Shown piece after piece: positions 1 through 8,554 of a DNA stretch of 50,059 bases. The stretch lies in contig CANAZG010000012.1 of assembly GCA_947365965.1 (NCBI GenBank), positions 1 through 50,059 of the forward strand, written 5' to 3'. This DNA comes from an uncultured Clostridia bacterium. Lineage in GTDB: Bacteria > Bacillota > Clostridia > Oscillospirales > Oscillospiraceae. Each line of letters starts with the position of its first letter. Position 1 is the stretch's first letter. The position numbers were made by a program, and so were the translations under genes. Below the pieces are notes generated by a model. It was not told the DNA's origin. It saw nothing but the letters and a program-made list of their open reading frames with translations, and did not search any database.

Positions 1-627
1 GGCATGGGCGGACCCGGAGGGGGCCGGCTGGCCAGCTCCCTGGCCGTGGACGCATTCCTCTCCTCCTGCATGGCCAATCTCCGGCCGGACATGACGGCCC
101 AGCAGGTCCAGGAGGTGGCGGAGTTCGCCGTGGCCGCCGCCAATACGGCGGTCTACGAGCGCTCCGTCCGGGACGGGCAGCGGGGCATGGGCACCACCCT
201 GGTCTCCGCTGTGGCTTGGGGGGAGCAGGCTCTTCTGAGCAACGTGGGGGACAGCCGGGCCTATGTGATCCGCTCCGGGGGGGACGGCATCTCCCGGGTC
301 ACCAAGGACCACTCCCTGGTGGAGCGGCTGGTGGACAAGGGGGCCATCACGGCGGAGGAGGCCCGCAGCTACCCGGGCCGCAACCTCATCACCCGGGCCC
401 TGGGGCCGGATCCGGAGGCGCTCAGCGACAGCTACCTCATTGACCTCCGGCCGGGGGACTACCTCCTGCTGTGCACCGACGGTCTGGTGGCCACGGCCAC
501 GGACCAGGAGATGGAGCGGGAAATTCTGCGGGGGGACGACAACGCCTGCCTGGACCGGCTGCTGGACATCGCCAGAGGCCAGGGCGCGCCGGACAACGTG
601 ACCGCCGTGCTGCTGCGGCAGCAGTGA
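1..627 (+). CDS. prpC: PP2C-family Ser/Thr protein phosphatase (5' truncated by window)
   Basis: This is the 3' part of a PrpC/Stp-type metal-dependent phosphatase that dephosphorylates targets of the PASTA kinase encoded next. The reading frame is open from base 1 and starts inside the PP2C metal-binding motif (G-M-G-G), so about the first 40 residues lie outside the window. Visible family motifs are GTTLVSAV, the SNVGDSRAY block, the TKDHSLVERLV helix, RNLITRALG, LLLCTDGL and the C-terminal metal motif GAPDNVTAVLL. It ends 19 bp before the prkC ATG with a GAAAGGA ribosome site in between, so the two are very probably co-transcribed. Identity is clear from motifs and from the phosphatase-kinase-RsgA order. 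The ATG at base 4 is internal and not the start. Confidence 0.93.
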   Translation, partial: GMGGPGGGRLASSLAVDAFLSSCMANLRPDMTAQQVQEVAEFAVAAANTAVYERSVRDGQRGMGTTLVSAVAWGEQALLSNVGDSRAYVIRSGGDGISRVTKDHSLVERLVDKGAITAEEARSYPGRNLITRALGPDPEALSDSYLIDLRPGDYLLLCTDGLVATATDQEMEREILRGDDNACLDRLLDIARGQGAPDNVTAVLLRQQ

Positions 628-646
628 AGAGAAAGGACGCTTGACT

Positions 647-2608
647 ATGGAACGATACATAGGAAAGATGCTGGATAACCGCTATGAGATCCTGGAGGTC
701 ATCGGAACAGGGGGCATGGCGGTGGTCTTCAAGGCCAAGTGCCACCGGCTGAACCGTCTGGTCGCCATCAAGATGCTCAAAAGGGACCTGAGCGACGATG
801 CGGAATTCCGCCGCCGGTTCCACGATGAGTCCCAGGCCGTAGCCATGCTCTCCCACCCCAACATCGTGGCGGTGTACGATGTGAGCCGGGGGGGCGACAT
901 GGACTATATTGTCATGGAGCTCATCGACGGCATCACCCTCAAGCAGTACATGGCCCGGCGGGGGAAGCTCAACTGGCCGGAGGCCCTCCACTTCATCACC
1001 CAGATCATGCGGGGCCTTGGCCACGCCCACAGCCGGGGCATCATCCACCGGGACATCAAGCCCCAGAACATCATGGTGCTGCGGGACGGCACGGTAAAGG
1101 TGATGGACTTCGGCATCGCCTGCCTCTCCAACGGCTCCAACCCCTCCAATGAGGCCATTGGCTCCGTCCACTATATCTCCCCCGAGCAGGCCAAGGGGGA
1201 GTACACCGACAACCGCAGCGACATCTACTCCGCCGGCGTGGTGCTCTACGAGATGCTCACCAGCCGCCTCCCCTTTGAGGGGGACAGCCCCATGGCCGTG
1301 GCCATCCAGCACTTCAGCGCCGTGCCCCTGAGCCCCCGGGAGCTGAACCCGGACATCCCCGAGGCCCTGGAGCAGATCTGCATGAAGGCCATGACCCCGG
1401 ACCGGAACCGGCGCTACATCTCTGCGGACGAGATGCTCTCAGACCTGGAGGCCTTTCGGAAGGATCCCACGGTGAGCTTCGACTACTCCGCCGAGGACCT
1501 GCGCCGGGAGCGGGACCGAGAGGACGAGCCCACCCAAAATATCCCCAATGTGGGCGCGGCCCGGCCCCGGCCTGTCCGCTACGCGCCGCCCCCTCCGGAG
1601 GATGACGACGAGGAGGACGAGCGGCGTGGGGGCGGCTGGTGGAAGGCGCTGCTGCTGATTGTCTTGGTGGCGGCGGTGGGCTATTTTGGCGTCACCCGGC
1701 TTTACCAGGGCATCATGGACAGCTTTGCCCAGCCGGAGATCCCCGAGTACACGGTGCCCAACGTGGTGGGCAGGACCGTGGAGGAGGCCATGGCCCTGGA
1801 GGAGATCGAGGGCGTGTTTGAGATTGTGGAGAGCGGCGTCCACGAGTACAGCGCCCAGTACCCGGCGGGCCAGATCATCAAGCAGGAGCCGGAGGCGGAC
1901 CGGATCAAGAAGACCGCCAGCACGGAGCTGATCCCCATCACCGTGACGGTGAGCATGGGCAGCCGCAGCGAGGCCATGCCCGATTTGGTGGGCCAGGAGG
2001 GCCGGGGGGCCCGGCTGATTCTGGAGCAGACCAAGGGCCTGAGCGAGCTGAAGCTGGTCATCACCGAGGGGGAGGAGGAGTACAATGACGATGTGCCCGC
2101 CGGCTATGTGGCCCGGACAGACCCGGCGGTGGGCACGGAGCTCAGCGAGGGGGACCAGGTGGTCCTCTATCTCAGCCTGGGGCCGGAGATCAAGTACTCC
2201 ACCATGGTCTCCTGCCTGGGCCAGGACATGGAGGAGGTCCAGCGGCTGATGGAGGAGCTCCATCTGAAGGCGGAGTTCGTCAAGGAGGAGAGCGCCAAGC
2301 CGGCGGGGCAGGTGATCCGCCAGAGCGTGGAGCCCAACACGGAGGTGGAGGAGGGGACCACCATCACCTTCACCTACAGCGACGGGGAGAAGCTGATCTC
2401 CAAGACTGTGGGCTTCAACGTGCCCTTCAGCCCGGAGGATGTGCATGTGGAGATCCTCCTGGACGAGGCCGTGGCCTATGAGAAGGACCTGCCCGGGGAC
2501 TACGGCCGTCTGGAGGCGGTCATCCAGGCCAAGCCCGGGGAGCACCGGATGCGTATTTTGGCCGATGGCCAGCAGTGGTCGGACGAGATGGTGACCTTCA
2601 GTGAGTAG
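647..2608 (+). CDS. prkC: Membrane Ser/Thr protein kinase with PASTA domains (PrkC/Stk)
   Basis: A eukaryotic-like kinase of 653 residues that senses muropeptides or lipid II through extracellular PASTA repeats and phosphorylates cell-wall, translation and division proteins. The cytoplasmic kinase domain spans about residues 13-275, with glycine loop IGTGGMAVV (19-27), catalytic lysine K42 in VAIKML, catalytic loop HRDIKPQN (134-141) and DFG (154-156). An acidic and proline-rich linker leads to one transmembrane helix near 332-350. Three PASTA repeats follow (about 368-440, 441-512 and 513-580), then a short C-terminal beta-rich domain. ATG at 647 is preferred over TTG at 641 because the AGGA at 634-637 is 9 bp from the ATG but only 3 bp from the TTG. 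Its stop overlaps the rsgA start by 8 bp. Confidence 0.96.
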   Translation: MERYIGKMLDNRYEILEVIGTGGMAVVFKAKCHRLNRLVAIKMLKRDLSDDAEFRRRFHDESQAVAMLSHPNIVAVYDVSRGGDMDYIVMELIDGITLKQYMARRGKLNWPEALHFITQIMRGLGHAHSRGIIHRDIKPQNIMVLRDGTVKVMDFGIACLSNGSNPSNEAIGSVHYISPEQAKGEYTDNRSDIYSAGVVLYEMLTSRLPFEGDSPMAVAIQHFSAVPLSPRELNPDIPEALEQICMKAMTPDRNRRYISADEMLSDLEAFRKDPTVSFDYSAEDLRRERDREDEPTQNIPNVGAARPRPVRYAPPPPEDDDEEDERRGGGWWKALLLIVLVAAVGYFGVTRLYQGIMDSFAQPEIPEYTVPNVVGRTVEEAMALEEIEGVFEIVESGVHEYSAQYPAGQIIKQEPEADRIKKTASTELIPITVTVSMGSRSEAMPDLVGQEGRGARLILEQTKGLSELKLVITEGEEEYNDDVPAGYVARTDPAVGTELSEGDQVVLYLSLGPEIKYSTMVSCLGQDMEEVQRLMEELHLKAEFVKEESAKPAGQVIRQSVEPNTEVEEGTTITFTYSDGEKLISKTVGFNVPFSPEDVHVEILLDEAVAYEKDLPGDYGRLEAVIQAKPGEHRMRILADGQQWSDEMVTFSE

Positions 2609-3500
2609 GGGCAGGATACGCAAGGCCCTCAGCGGCTTCTACTATGTGGACACAGGGGAGCGGACCGTCACCTGCCGGGCCCGGGGGAAATTCCGCCAGG
2701 AGGGCCGCAGCCCCCTGGTGGGGGACTGGGTGGAGATCCAGGAGACCGGGCCAGAGGAGGGCATGGTGTGGGAGATTCTGCCCCGCCGCACGGCCTTTGA
2801 CCGGCCGGCGGTGGCCAATGTGGACCAGCTGGTGGTGGTAGCCTCCCGGGCCCTGCCGATGACGGACCCCTTTCTCATCGACAGAGTCGCCGCCATTGCG
2901 GCGCTGAAAAACTGCGGCGTGGTGGTGTGCGTGAATAAGTGCGATCTGGCGGACGGGGAGGCGCTGGCGGAGATCTACCGCCAAAGCGGTTTTCCCACCG
3001 TATGCACCAGCGCCGAGACCGGCGAAGGGGTGGAGGAGCTGCGGGGGCTGATGGCCGGCAGGCTCTCCGCCTTTACGGGCAACTCCGGGGTGGGGAAGTC
3101 CAGCCTCCTCAACGCACTGGAGCCGGGGTTCTCCCTGCGGGTGGACGAGGTGAGCCAGAAGCTGGGGCGGGGGAAGCACACCACCCGGCACGTGGAGCTC
3201 TACCGCCTCTCCTGTGGGGCGGAGGTGATCGACACGCCGGGGTTCAGCTCCTTCGACGCGGCGGAGCTGGATCTGGAGCTGAAGGAGCGGCTGCCGGAGA
3301 CCTTCCAGGAGTTCCGGCCCTGGCTGGACAAGTGCCGGTTTGTGGGGTGCAGCCACACCAAGGAGAAGGGCTGCGCCGTGTTGGCTGCGGTGCGGCGGGG
3401 AGAGATTCCCGCCAGCCGCCATGAGAGCTATGTGCGGCTCTGCAAGGAGCTGAAGGACCTGCGGGCGTGGAATGGAAGAAGTGCCGGAAAGCAGGTGTGA
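2601..3500 (+). CDS. rsgA: Ribosome small-subunit-dependent GTPase A
   Basis: RsgA (YloQ/CpgA) is a circularly permuted GTPase that acts in late maturation of the 30S subunit. The 299 residues match the usual length. An N-terminal OB fold (about 1-75, with GDWVEI) is followed by GTPase motifs in permuted order: G4 NKCDL near 112, G1 GNSGVGKSS near 159, and G3 DTPGF near 213. A C-terminal zinc-binding knuckle follows (C-R-F-V-G-C-S-H plus a later Cys, about 244-257). The start is a GTG inside the last codons of prkC, implying translational coupling. Genes in the order prpC-prkC-rsgA are conserved in Firmicutes, and RsgA is a known PrkC substrate in Bacillus. A strong hairpin follows the stop. 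Confidence 0.96.
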   Translation: MSRGRIRKALSGFYYVDTGERTVTCRARGKFRQEGRSPLVGDWVEIQETGPEEGMVWEILPRRTAFDRPAVANVDQLVVVASRALPMTDPFLIDRVAAIAALKNCGVVVCVNKCDLADGEALAEIYRQSGFPTVCTSAETGEGVEELRGLMAGRLSAFTGNSGVGKSSLLNALEPGFSLRVDEVSQKLGRGKHTTRHVELYRLSCGAEVIDTPGFSSFDAAELDLELKERLPETFQEFRPWLDKCRFVGCSHTKEKGCAVLAAVRRGEIPASRHESYVRLCKELKDLRAWNGRSAGKQV

Positions 3501-3501
3501 G

Positions 3502-3548
3502 AAAGAGGGACTTGCGTCTGCGCGGGGCAGATGGCAAGTCCCTCTTTT
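3502..3548 (+). terminator. Rho-independent terminator after rsgA
   Basis: A perfect 14-bp inverted repeat (3502-3515 with 3534-3547), starting one base after the rsgA stop, has an 18-base loop and ends in CTCTTTT. It closes the prpC-prkC-rsgA operon. Confidence 0.85.
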
Positions 3549-3589
3549 CGGGTGTACGGTATTTGCACGAAGGTTTCTCTACAAACTAA

Positions 3590-3617
3590 GCCCCACGGCG
3601 AGAATACGCCGTGGGGC
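3590..3617 (-). terminator. Terminator of the zinc-ribbon gene
   Basis: An 11-bp perfect stem (3590-3600 with 3607-3617) around a 6-base loop, followed on the minus strand by TTAGTTTG. It lies 23 bp past the stop of the gene at 3640-4476 and separates it from the convergent rsgA operon. Confidence 0.75.
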
Positions 3618-3639
3618 AGTGCGTTCTGCGGATGAATCG

Positions 3640-4476
3640 TTAGTCTTCCTCTTCCTCGCCCTCAAACTCCAGGGACGCGAAGGCGCCGTCCTCAAAGTGG
3701 GCCACAAAGGCCCGCTCCTCCTCCTTGCCGGAGGCGTCTCGGCAGGTGACGGTGGACCGGACGGTAACCTGAGTGCCCTCGCCCATGGTGTACTCCCAGC
3801 TGCTCTTGGAGGGGAACACAGCGGCCTCCGGGACCTCCAGGCGGGACTTTACCGCCGTCAGGGTCAGGGACAGATAGATGTCCCGCTCCGCCATATCCAG
3901 ATAGTAGTCCGTGATGGGCGACACCACCTGTCCGTGGGCATAGATGCTGTGGTCCTGGAACTGGACGGAGTCAATGGTCTTTGTGGCGTTCTTCATCTGC
4001 ACCACAATGGGGTCATCCGTGTCCAGGAATCGCTCTGTGGAGGTGTCGCTGACCGCGTAGGTGGTGCTCTTGGAGGTCTCCTTGATGGTCTCAACCGCGC
4101 TGATCTCACCGAAGCCGCACTCGTTCAGCACGGCCAGAACCTCCTCCTCCTGCTTCTTTGTCAGCTCCATGCCCTCTCCCAAAACGGTCTCGGAGATCTT
4201 CGGGCCCAGGAAGGGCAGCTCGAAGGGGGGATCAATGGGGAAGTGGAACACGAAAATGGATACGGCCGCTCCCACCAGCAACAGTACCAGAAGCAGGGGG
4301 ATCAGCACCAGAATGGGCTTTTTCCCGGACTTCTGCTTCTCATTACAGTTGGGACAGACCTTCGCCTTTTTGGGAATCTCCGCCTGGCAGGCGGGGCAGA
4401 CTTTGGTCTTGATCCCTTTTTCCTTTTTCGCCTTGGGCGCTTTTTCCTTCTTAGCCTTTTTTTCCTTCGCGCTCAT
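3640..4476 (-). CDS. Zinc-ribbon, single-pass membrane protein of unknown function
   Basis: A 278-residue protein with a very lysine-rich start (residues 3-25), a zinc ribbon C27-x2-C30 and C41-x2-C44, one transmembrane helix (about 54-77) and an extracytoplasmic region of about 200 residues ending in an acidic tail (EGEEEED). The arrangement of cytoplasmic zinc ribbon, anchor and exported domain is common in Firmicutes proteins without assigned function. The exported part carries the DxSxxxYxxS-like spacing of hydrophobic strands but no motif I can name. The ATG is preceded by AGGAGAG and by a near-consensus promoter. It is monocistronic between that promoter and the hairpin at 3590-3617. 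I do not assign a function. Confidence 0.85.
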   Translation of the reverse strand: MSAKEKKAKKEKAPKAKKEKGIKTKVCPACQAEIPKKAKVCPNCNEKQKSGKKPILVLIPLLLVLLLVGAAVSIFVFHFPIDPPFELPFLGPKISETVLGEGMELTKKQEEEVLAVLNECGFGEISAVETIKETSKSTTYAVSDTSTERFLDTDDPIVVQMKNATKTIDSVQFQDHSIYAHGQVVSPITDYYLDMAERDIYLSLTLTAVKSRLEVPEAAVFPSKSSWEYTMGEGTQVTVRSTVTCRDASGKEEERAFVAHFEDGAFASLEFEGEEEED

Positions 4477-4521
4477 GGTCTCTCCTCTTTTCTCATATTG
4501 GGCGGCAAACGCCTGGGATCT

Positions 4522-4550
4522 ATTATATCAGCTTTCCCCGCCAGTTGCAA
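4522..4550 (-). promoter_or_regulatory. Sigma-A-type promoter of the zinc-ribbon gene
   Basis: On the minus strand TTGCAA (4545-4550) is followed after 17 bp by a perfect TATAAT (4522-4527). It lies about 45 bp upstream of the ATG at 4476. Confidence 0.8.
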
Positions 4551-4577
4551 GCCCCGTTCTCTGCGGGTTTGGGAAAA

Positions 4578-5156
4578 TCAGGGGAGGCCCGGCCTGCTCT
4601 GGGACAGAGTGCGGATGGCCCGCAGATCGTATGTACGCCGGAGCCGGTCCATATCCGCCCCCTGGTCCAGGCCGGCGAGGAGGAGCTGGGCGCAGGCCCG
4701 GCTGTCGCTGTCCGCCTTGTGGTGGTCCAGGGGGATGTCCAGATAGGCGCACAGGGTGTCCAGCTTGTGGTTGGGCAGCTGGGGCCAGCAGCGCCGGCTC
4801 ATCTGCACGGTGCAGGCGTAGCCGGTCTGGTCCCGCCAGTCGATGCAGTAGGCCCGCAGGCACTTGGCCAGCACGCTCATGTCAAAGGGGGCGTTGTGGG
4901 CTACCAGCAGGCCGCTGGACATCATGGGCCCGATGGTCTCCCAGAGCTGGTCAAAGGTGGGGGCCCGCTCCGCCATTTCCGGGGTGATGCCGGTGAGGGC
5001 GATGTTGAAGGGGTGAAAGTAGGTCTCCGGGTTGACCAGGGTGAACAGCTCGTCCACGATCCGCCCGTCCTCCACCACGGTCAGGCCGATGGCGCTCATG
5101 CGGCTGTTGGAGGCGTTGGGGGTCTCCACGTCAAAGACGACAAAGGATTCGCTCAT
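4578..5156 (-). CDS. DEDDh 3'-5' exonuclease (Pol III epsilon / RNase T-like)
   Basis: A 192-residue exonuclease of the DnaQ-like superfamily. The acidic catalytic residues D9 and E11 lie in FVVFDVETPN, a central Asp in HNAPFDMSVL, and the DEDDh His plus last Asp in HHKADSDSRACA. It has no polymerase, helicase or BRCT extension, so it is a stand-alone exonuclease whose substrate (DNA proofreading, repair or RNA) cannot be told from sequence. The start at 5156 was chosen because the DEDD fold begins right there; the frame continues 37 codons further upstream but that part is antisense-like and overlaps the phosphoesterase. The ATGA overlap with the gene at 5153-5611 indicates coupled translation. 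Confidence 0.88.
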   Translation of the reverse strand: MSESFVVFDVETPNASNSRMSAIGLTVVEDGRIVDELFTLVNPETYFHPFNIALTGITPEMAERAPTFDQLWETIGPMMSSGLLVAHNAPFDMSVLAKCLRAYCIDWRDQTGYACTVQMSRRCWPQLPNHKLDTLCAYLDIPLDHHKADSDSRACAQLLLAGLDQGADMDRLRRTYDLRAIRTLSQSRPGLP

Positions 5157-5611
5157 GGCTTGATATCCACCCGCTGGACCTGAATCTGCCTGCCGTCCAG
5201 GGTGAGCACGGCCATGGTCAGCTCCCGCCGGAACCGGGGCCAGCCGCAGCTGCCCGGGTTCAGCCACAGCCGCCCGTGGATCTGCTCCTCAAAGTACTGG
5301 TGGGAGTGGCCGAACACCACCAGCTGCACCCCCTGGAGGTCCCAGGACACGTCCTCCCGCTTGTGGGCCATGGTGCATTTCACGCCGTCGAGGGTGAAGG
5401 TCAGCTGCCGGGGCAGGCGGGAGGCCCAGCTGCTCCAGTCGTTGTTGCCCCGCACCGCAGTCACCGGCGCGATGTCCTCCAGCTCCTCCAGAACGGAGCC
5501 GTTGTCAAAGTCCCCGGCGTGGACGATGTGGTCGCAGGTGCGGAGAATATCCAGGACCTCCGGACGGAGGATACCGTGGGTGTCTGAGATCACGCCTACC
5601 TTTCTGCTCAT
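5153..5611 (-). CDS. YfcE/MJ0936-family metallophosphoesterase
   Basis: A 152-residue calcineurin-like phosphodiesterase. The metal-binding signatures occur in order: SDTHG (D10, H12), HAGDFDN, RGNNDW, a central His in MAHKRED and the C-terminal GHSHQY. The size fits the minimal YfcE family, which hydrolyses phosphodiesters in vitro with Mn2+ and whose physiological substrate is unsettled. A GGGAGG ribosome site precedes the ATG, and a TTGACT-N17-TATAAT promoter lies upstream. It is the first gene of a two-gene unit with the DEDDh exonuclease, so a shared role in nucleic-acid or nucleotide turnover is plausible but inferred. Confidence 0.9.
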   Translation of the reverse strand: MSRKVGVISDTHGILRPEVLDILRTCDHIVHAGDFDNGSVLEELEDIAPVTAVRGNNDWSSWASRLPRQLTFTLDGVKCTMAHKREDVSWDLQGVQLVVFGHSHQYFEEQIHGRLWLNPGSCGWPRFRRELTMAVLTLDGRQIQVQRVDIKP

Positions 5612-5650
5612 ATGCTGCCCCTCCCACTGCTTGATTTATCTAGCGCTTCC

Positions 5651-5679
5651 ATTATAGCCGCTGGGGAGGGGAAAGTCAA
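5651..5679 (-). promoter_or_regulatory. Promoter of the phosphoesterase-exonuclease operon
   Basis: Minus-strand TTGACT (5674-5679), a 17-bp spacer and perfect TATAAT (5651-5656), about 40 bp upstream of the ATG at 5611. Confidence 0.85.
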
Positions 5680-5715
5680 TTCCTCTTGTGGGAGGTCCCT
5701 TTTAATGAAAGTTGT

Positions 5716-5880
5716 TTACTCCCCGTTGACCACCTTATCCAGCAGTCGGGCGGAGCTGCGTTTCGCGTCCCTCGTAGAGTGGGCGTAGGTGTTCACTGTG
5801 GTACTGACGTCCGAGTGTCCCAGCAGTTCCTGCACGTCCTTGGGTGCGGCCCCATGGGACAGGAGATTGCCCGTGGCAGA
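5716..5880 (-). pseudogene. C-terminal remnant of a tyrosine recombinase / integrase
   Basis: About 54 residues match the end of a tyrosine recombinase catalytic domain: a NLLSHGAAPKDV helix, then VQELLGHSD (the box H/W histidine) and TTVNTYAHS with the nucleophilic Tyr, then a typical charged C-terminal helix. Upstream of about 5880 the frame no longer resembles an integrase, and the R and K/HxxR boxes are absent, so the gene is truncated. It sits at the left edge of an AT-richer region, consistent with an old integrated element. The open frame continues to 6000 but that part overlaps a terminator and is not protein-like. Confidence 0.75.
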
Positions 5881-5939
5881 CGGGGCAGGAGATCGGCCAC
5901 AGCCACGCAGGAAGGCTGTTGACAGGGACAGTAGATAAC

Positions 5940-5970
5940 AAAAGCACCGCACGGACTGTGCGGTGCTTTT
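5940..5970 (-). terminator. Terminator after the ABC exporter gene
   Basis: A perfect 13-bp stem (5940-5952 with 5958-5970) with a 5-base loop, A-rich on one arm and T-rich on the other, so it can act in both directions. It lies 27 bp beyond the stop at 5997. Confidence 0.85.
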
Positions 5971-5996
5971 GCTGTACTTTTTGAGCATTCTGTAAC

Positions 5997-7652
5997 TCAT
6001 GCCGATTGCAGATGAGGTGCCGCCGGCTGCAAATCGTACACTTGGGTAAACTGCTTCTTCCGCTCCGGGGTGAGGTGGTGGCTGATCAGGATCAGCGTCA
6101 GCTCTGGGTTGGCCAGCAGGCTCTTTTCCACGATGTCCGCGTTCTTTTGATCCAAGGCACTGGTGCCCTCGTCTACCAGGAGGATGGAGCGGTTATGGAT
6201 CAAGGCCCGGGCGATGGCCACCCGCTGCTTCTGCCCGCCGGAGAGGCTGCCGCCCTCCTCGCCCGCAATGGTGTCCAGACCATCGGGCATGGAGGTGAGA
6301 TCGCCCGCCAGGGCACTGTCCCGCAGGGCCTTCTCCATCTGCTCGTCGGTAAAGGTTTCACCCAAGGTGATGTTGTCCCGGATGGTGGAGTTGAACAGGA
6401 ACACGTTCTGCTCGATGTAGCTCATCTGTTGCTGAAGCTGCTCCGGGGTGAAGTTCTTGGCGTCTTTATCGTCAAAGCGGATGGCCCCGCTGTAGTCCGG
6501 CAGCCAGCCCAGCAGGAGCTTCAGCAGGGTGGACTTCCCGCAGCCGGAGGGGCCGGTGAGGGCATACTTGCCGCCCTTCTGGAACTGGAGGGACAGGTCT
6601 TGCAGGATGGGGCGCTCTCCATACTGAAAGCTGAGGTTCTCCACAGTGATCGCGCTGTTTACCTGTCCTAATCCGGTGTCAGCCTTGGTCTGGGCATCAT
6701 CCGCGTGGACGGTGATCTTCTCAAAATAGGGCTTGGAGGAGGAGATGGACAGCAGGAGATGCGCCATGCGCCCCAGACTGCTGGAGAGGCTTCCGCACAG
6801 GTTGCCGCCGCCCATCAGGGAACCTTGGAGGATTACCCCTTGGATAGACAGCACGCCAATCAGAACGTTGACCAGCATCTGGCACAGAATATTGATACAG
6901 CCAATTCCCGCACTGACAAAGCCCTTCACATAAGTCAGGCGAAACCTGGGCTTTTCAATTTGATCGCTGGCCATGTCCGCGCCCTGGCTGAACCGCTGTT
7001 CCCGGCCAAAGAAACGCAGCACATCATAACCAGCCAAAAGGTCTTTCAATTTGCTGGTAGCCGCCGCCTGCTCCTGGGCGCAGATGCCGCCCAGCTTTTC
7101 CATCCGCTTATTGAACAGCTGGGGGACAAATAGCATGACCGCGGCGGTCACCAGCGCGGCCCCCAGCAGCAACCAATGGAGCGTCAGCAGGGCGAGGGCG
7201 CTGAATACGATGGCAGCGGCGGAGTCCACACACTGATAGAAGGGCTTCCAGGCGAGGCTCTCAACCTGATTGATGTCGTTGGTGAACCAGGACAGGTATT
7301 CCCCGGTGTCCAGCTCATGGAATTCTCCATGGTTTTTTTGCAGCAGCGTTGCCGCCATATCCCGCCGGACGGCATTGTTCATGGCCCGAACCGCGCGGCC
7401 CTGGAAGAACTCCTGTAAGCTGTTGACTCCAAGACGGAGGAACCACGCGCCCGCCATCATCAAAATCCAAAAACCAAACCCACGCAGGTCACGCTCAATG
7501 ATACGCTGAAACATCTGGATCATCATTAGACTGGTTCCAGTTTGGAGCGCACACGCAGCCAGAGCCGGAAGGATTGCCAGAAAATTGGCCCCCCAGAATT
7601 TCTTCAAATAATAAACCATACCCGTATTGGCTTTCCTTTTACTGGCTTTCAT
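5997..7652 (-). CDS. ABC exporter half-transporter (permease fused to ATPase)
   Basis: A 551-residue type-IV (exporter fold) ABC protein. The N-terminal two thirds has about six membrane segments (residues 20-310). The nucleotide-binding domain has Walker A GPSGCGKST near 367, Q-loop YIEQN, signature [15 protein letters not shown] near 467, Walker B ILLVDE followed by GTSALD, and H-loop ISHH. It probably works as a homodimer since no partner lies nearby. The start at 7652 (MKASKRKANTG) has AAGGAG upstream and overlaps the end of the XRE regulator by 14 bp, indicating coupled translation; the frame extends 25 codons further upstream without a ribosome site. Substrate is unknown. Pairing with an XRE regulator suggests drug or peptide export. 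Confidence 0.9.
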   Translation of the reverse strand: MKASKRKANTGMVYYLKKFWGANFLAILPALAACALQTGTSLMMIQMFQRIIERDLRGFGFWILMMAGAWFLRLGVNSLQEFFQGRAVRAMNNAVRRDMAATLLQKNHGEFHELDTGEYLSWFTNDINQVESLAWKPFYQCVDSAAAIVFSALALLTLHWLLLGAALVTAAVMLFVPQLFNKRMEKLGGICAQEQAAATSKLKDLLAGYDVLRFFGREQRFSQGADMASDQIEKPRFRLTYVKGFVSAGIGCINILCQMLVNVLIGVLSIQGVILQGSLMGGGNLCGSLSSSLGRMAHLLLSISSSKPYFEKITVHADDAQTKADTGLGQVNSAITVENLSFQYGERPILQDLSLQFQKGGKYALTGPSGCGKSTLLKLLLGWLPDYSGAIRFDDKDAKNFTPEQLQQQMSYIEQNVFLFNSTIRDNITLGETFTDEQMEKALRDSALAGDLTSMPDGLDTIAGEEGGSLSGGQKQRVAIARALIHNRSILLVDEGTSALDQKNADIVEKSLLANPELTLILISHHLTPERKKQFTQVYDLQPAAPHLQSA

Positions 7653-8532
7653 GCTGCTTTTTCTCCTTCGTGTCTCTCCAGATCTCGTCCGGACCCAAAG
7701 GCGGCGCCCAATCCCCAAGCCGCACACTGTTCATATCAGACTGCATAAAACACCTGGTCAGGTAGAGGAATGGGACAAGCTTCAGTGGTTCCGCAACCCG
7801 ATAAGCCTTTACCTCGCCGTCCTCCACCTCCAGATTCACGGAACGCAGGATGCTCCTCTCCGCCAGTGCGTCCAGCAGCTCCTCCGCTGTTTCACGGGGC
7901 ATCTTCAGATGCTTTGCCGCCACGATCGGGGAGAGATAGCTGAGCTTCCGGCTGTGAAGGTATTCCAGCAGCTCCAGGCAGCCGGGCCTTGCCAACAGCG
8001 CAAACAGGCGGCGGTACTCGCTTTTGGGTGCAAACCACTGGGCGTAACCCTTTTCGGGCTTTGGCCAGAGGGTGACGAAGGACAGGTCCTCCGCGTGAAT
8101 GTCCAGCAGGATACCATCTCCGCCCCAGCATTGACTGAGCATCAGCCGGTCATCATCACCCAGGTCAGGCTGGCACGTTTCCAGATAGCCCATCTCCGGC
8201 AAGCTCAGCCCATCCGGCAGGAAGTACTTGACGGAGGCCCAGACTAAACGGCAGAACTGCCCCATTCGCTCCTTGTTGGGGAAGCCCCGCAGCCAGCGGC
8301 CCGCCGCGTCCTCCACATCGATCTGCTCCCCGCCCTCCAGGCCAAAGAGGGCGTCGATAGTCACCCCCAACTGCCTGGACAGGACAGGCAGCAATTCCAC
8401 ATCCGGCGCGCCACCCTTCTCCCACTTGCCCACGGCTTGGGAAGATACTCCAACCATTTTCCCCAGCTGCTCCTGGGTGAGGCCCCGCTCTTTTCGCAGC
8501 GCGGCAATGCGTTCGCTCAACATGCCCGGCAT
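7639..8532 (-). CDS. XRE-family regulator with large C-terminal sensor region
   Basis: A 297-residue protein. Residues 5-60 form a Cro/CI-type helix-turn-helix (IAALRKERGLTQEQLGKMVG, then SSQAVGKWEKG). The remaining 230 residues contain a winged-helix-like stretch near 205-245 (LSPIVAAKHLKMPRETAEELLDAL shape) and no enzymatic motif. It precedes and overlaps the ABC exporter gene, so it most likely controls that transporter and itself. The ATG at 8532 is preceded by AAAGGA at 10 bp; a second in-frame ATG at 8523 is possible. Two copies of an 11-bp inverted operator flank its promoter, supporting autoregulation. Confidence 0.85.
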   Translation of the reverse strand: MPGMLSERIAALRKERGLTQEQLGKMVGVSSQAVGKWEKGGAPDVELLPVLSRQLGVTIDALFGLEGGEQIDVEDAAGRWLRGFPNKERMGQFCRLVWASVKYFLPDGLSLPEMGYLETCQPDLGDDDRLMLSQCWGGDGILLDIHAEDLSFVTLWPKPEKGYAQWFAPKSEYRRLFALLARPGCLELLEYLHSRKLSYLSPIVAAKHLKMPRETAEELLDALAERSILRSVNLEVEDGEVKAYRVAEPLKLVPFLYLTRCFMQSDMNSVRLGDWAPPLGPDEIWRDTKEKKQHESQ

Positions 8533-8554
8533 AAAAGCACCGTCCTTTCGTTCG

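Noticed and set aside
6160-6185. Possible defect in the ABC exporter Walker B region (G instead of A/P after D-E)
   Set aside because: The essential Asp and Glu are present and all other nucleotide-binding motifs are intact, so activity is expected.
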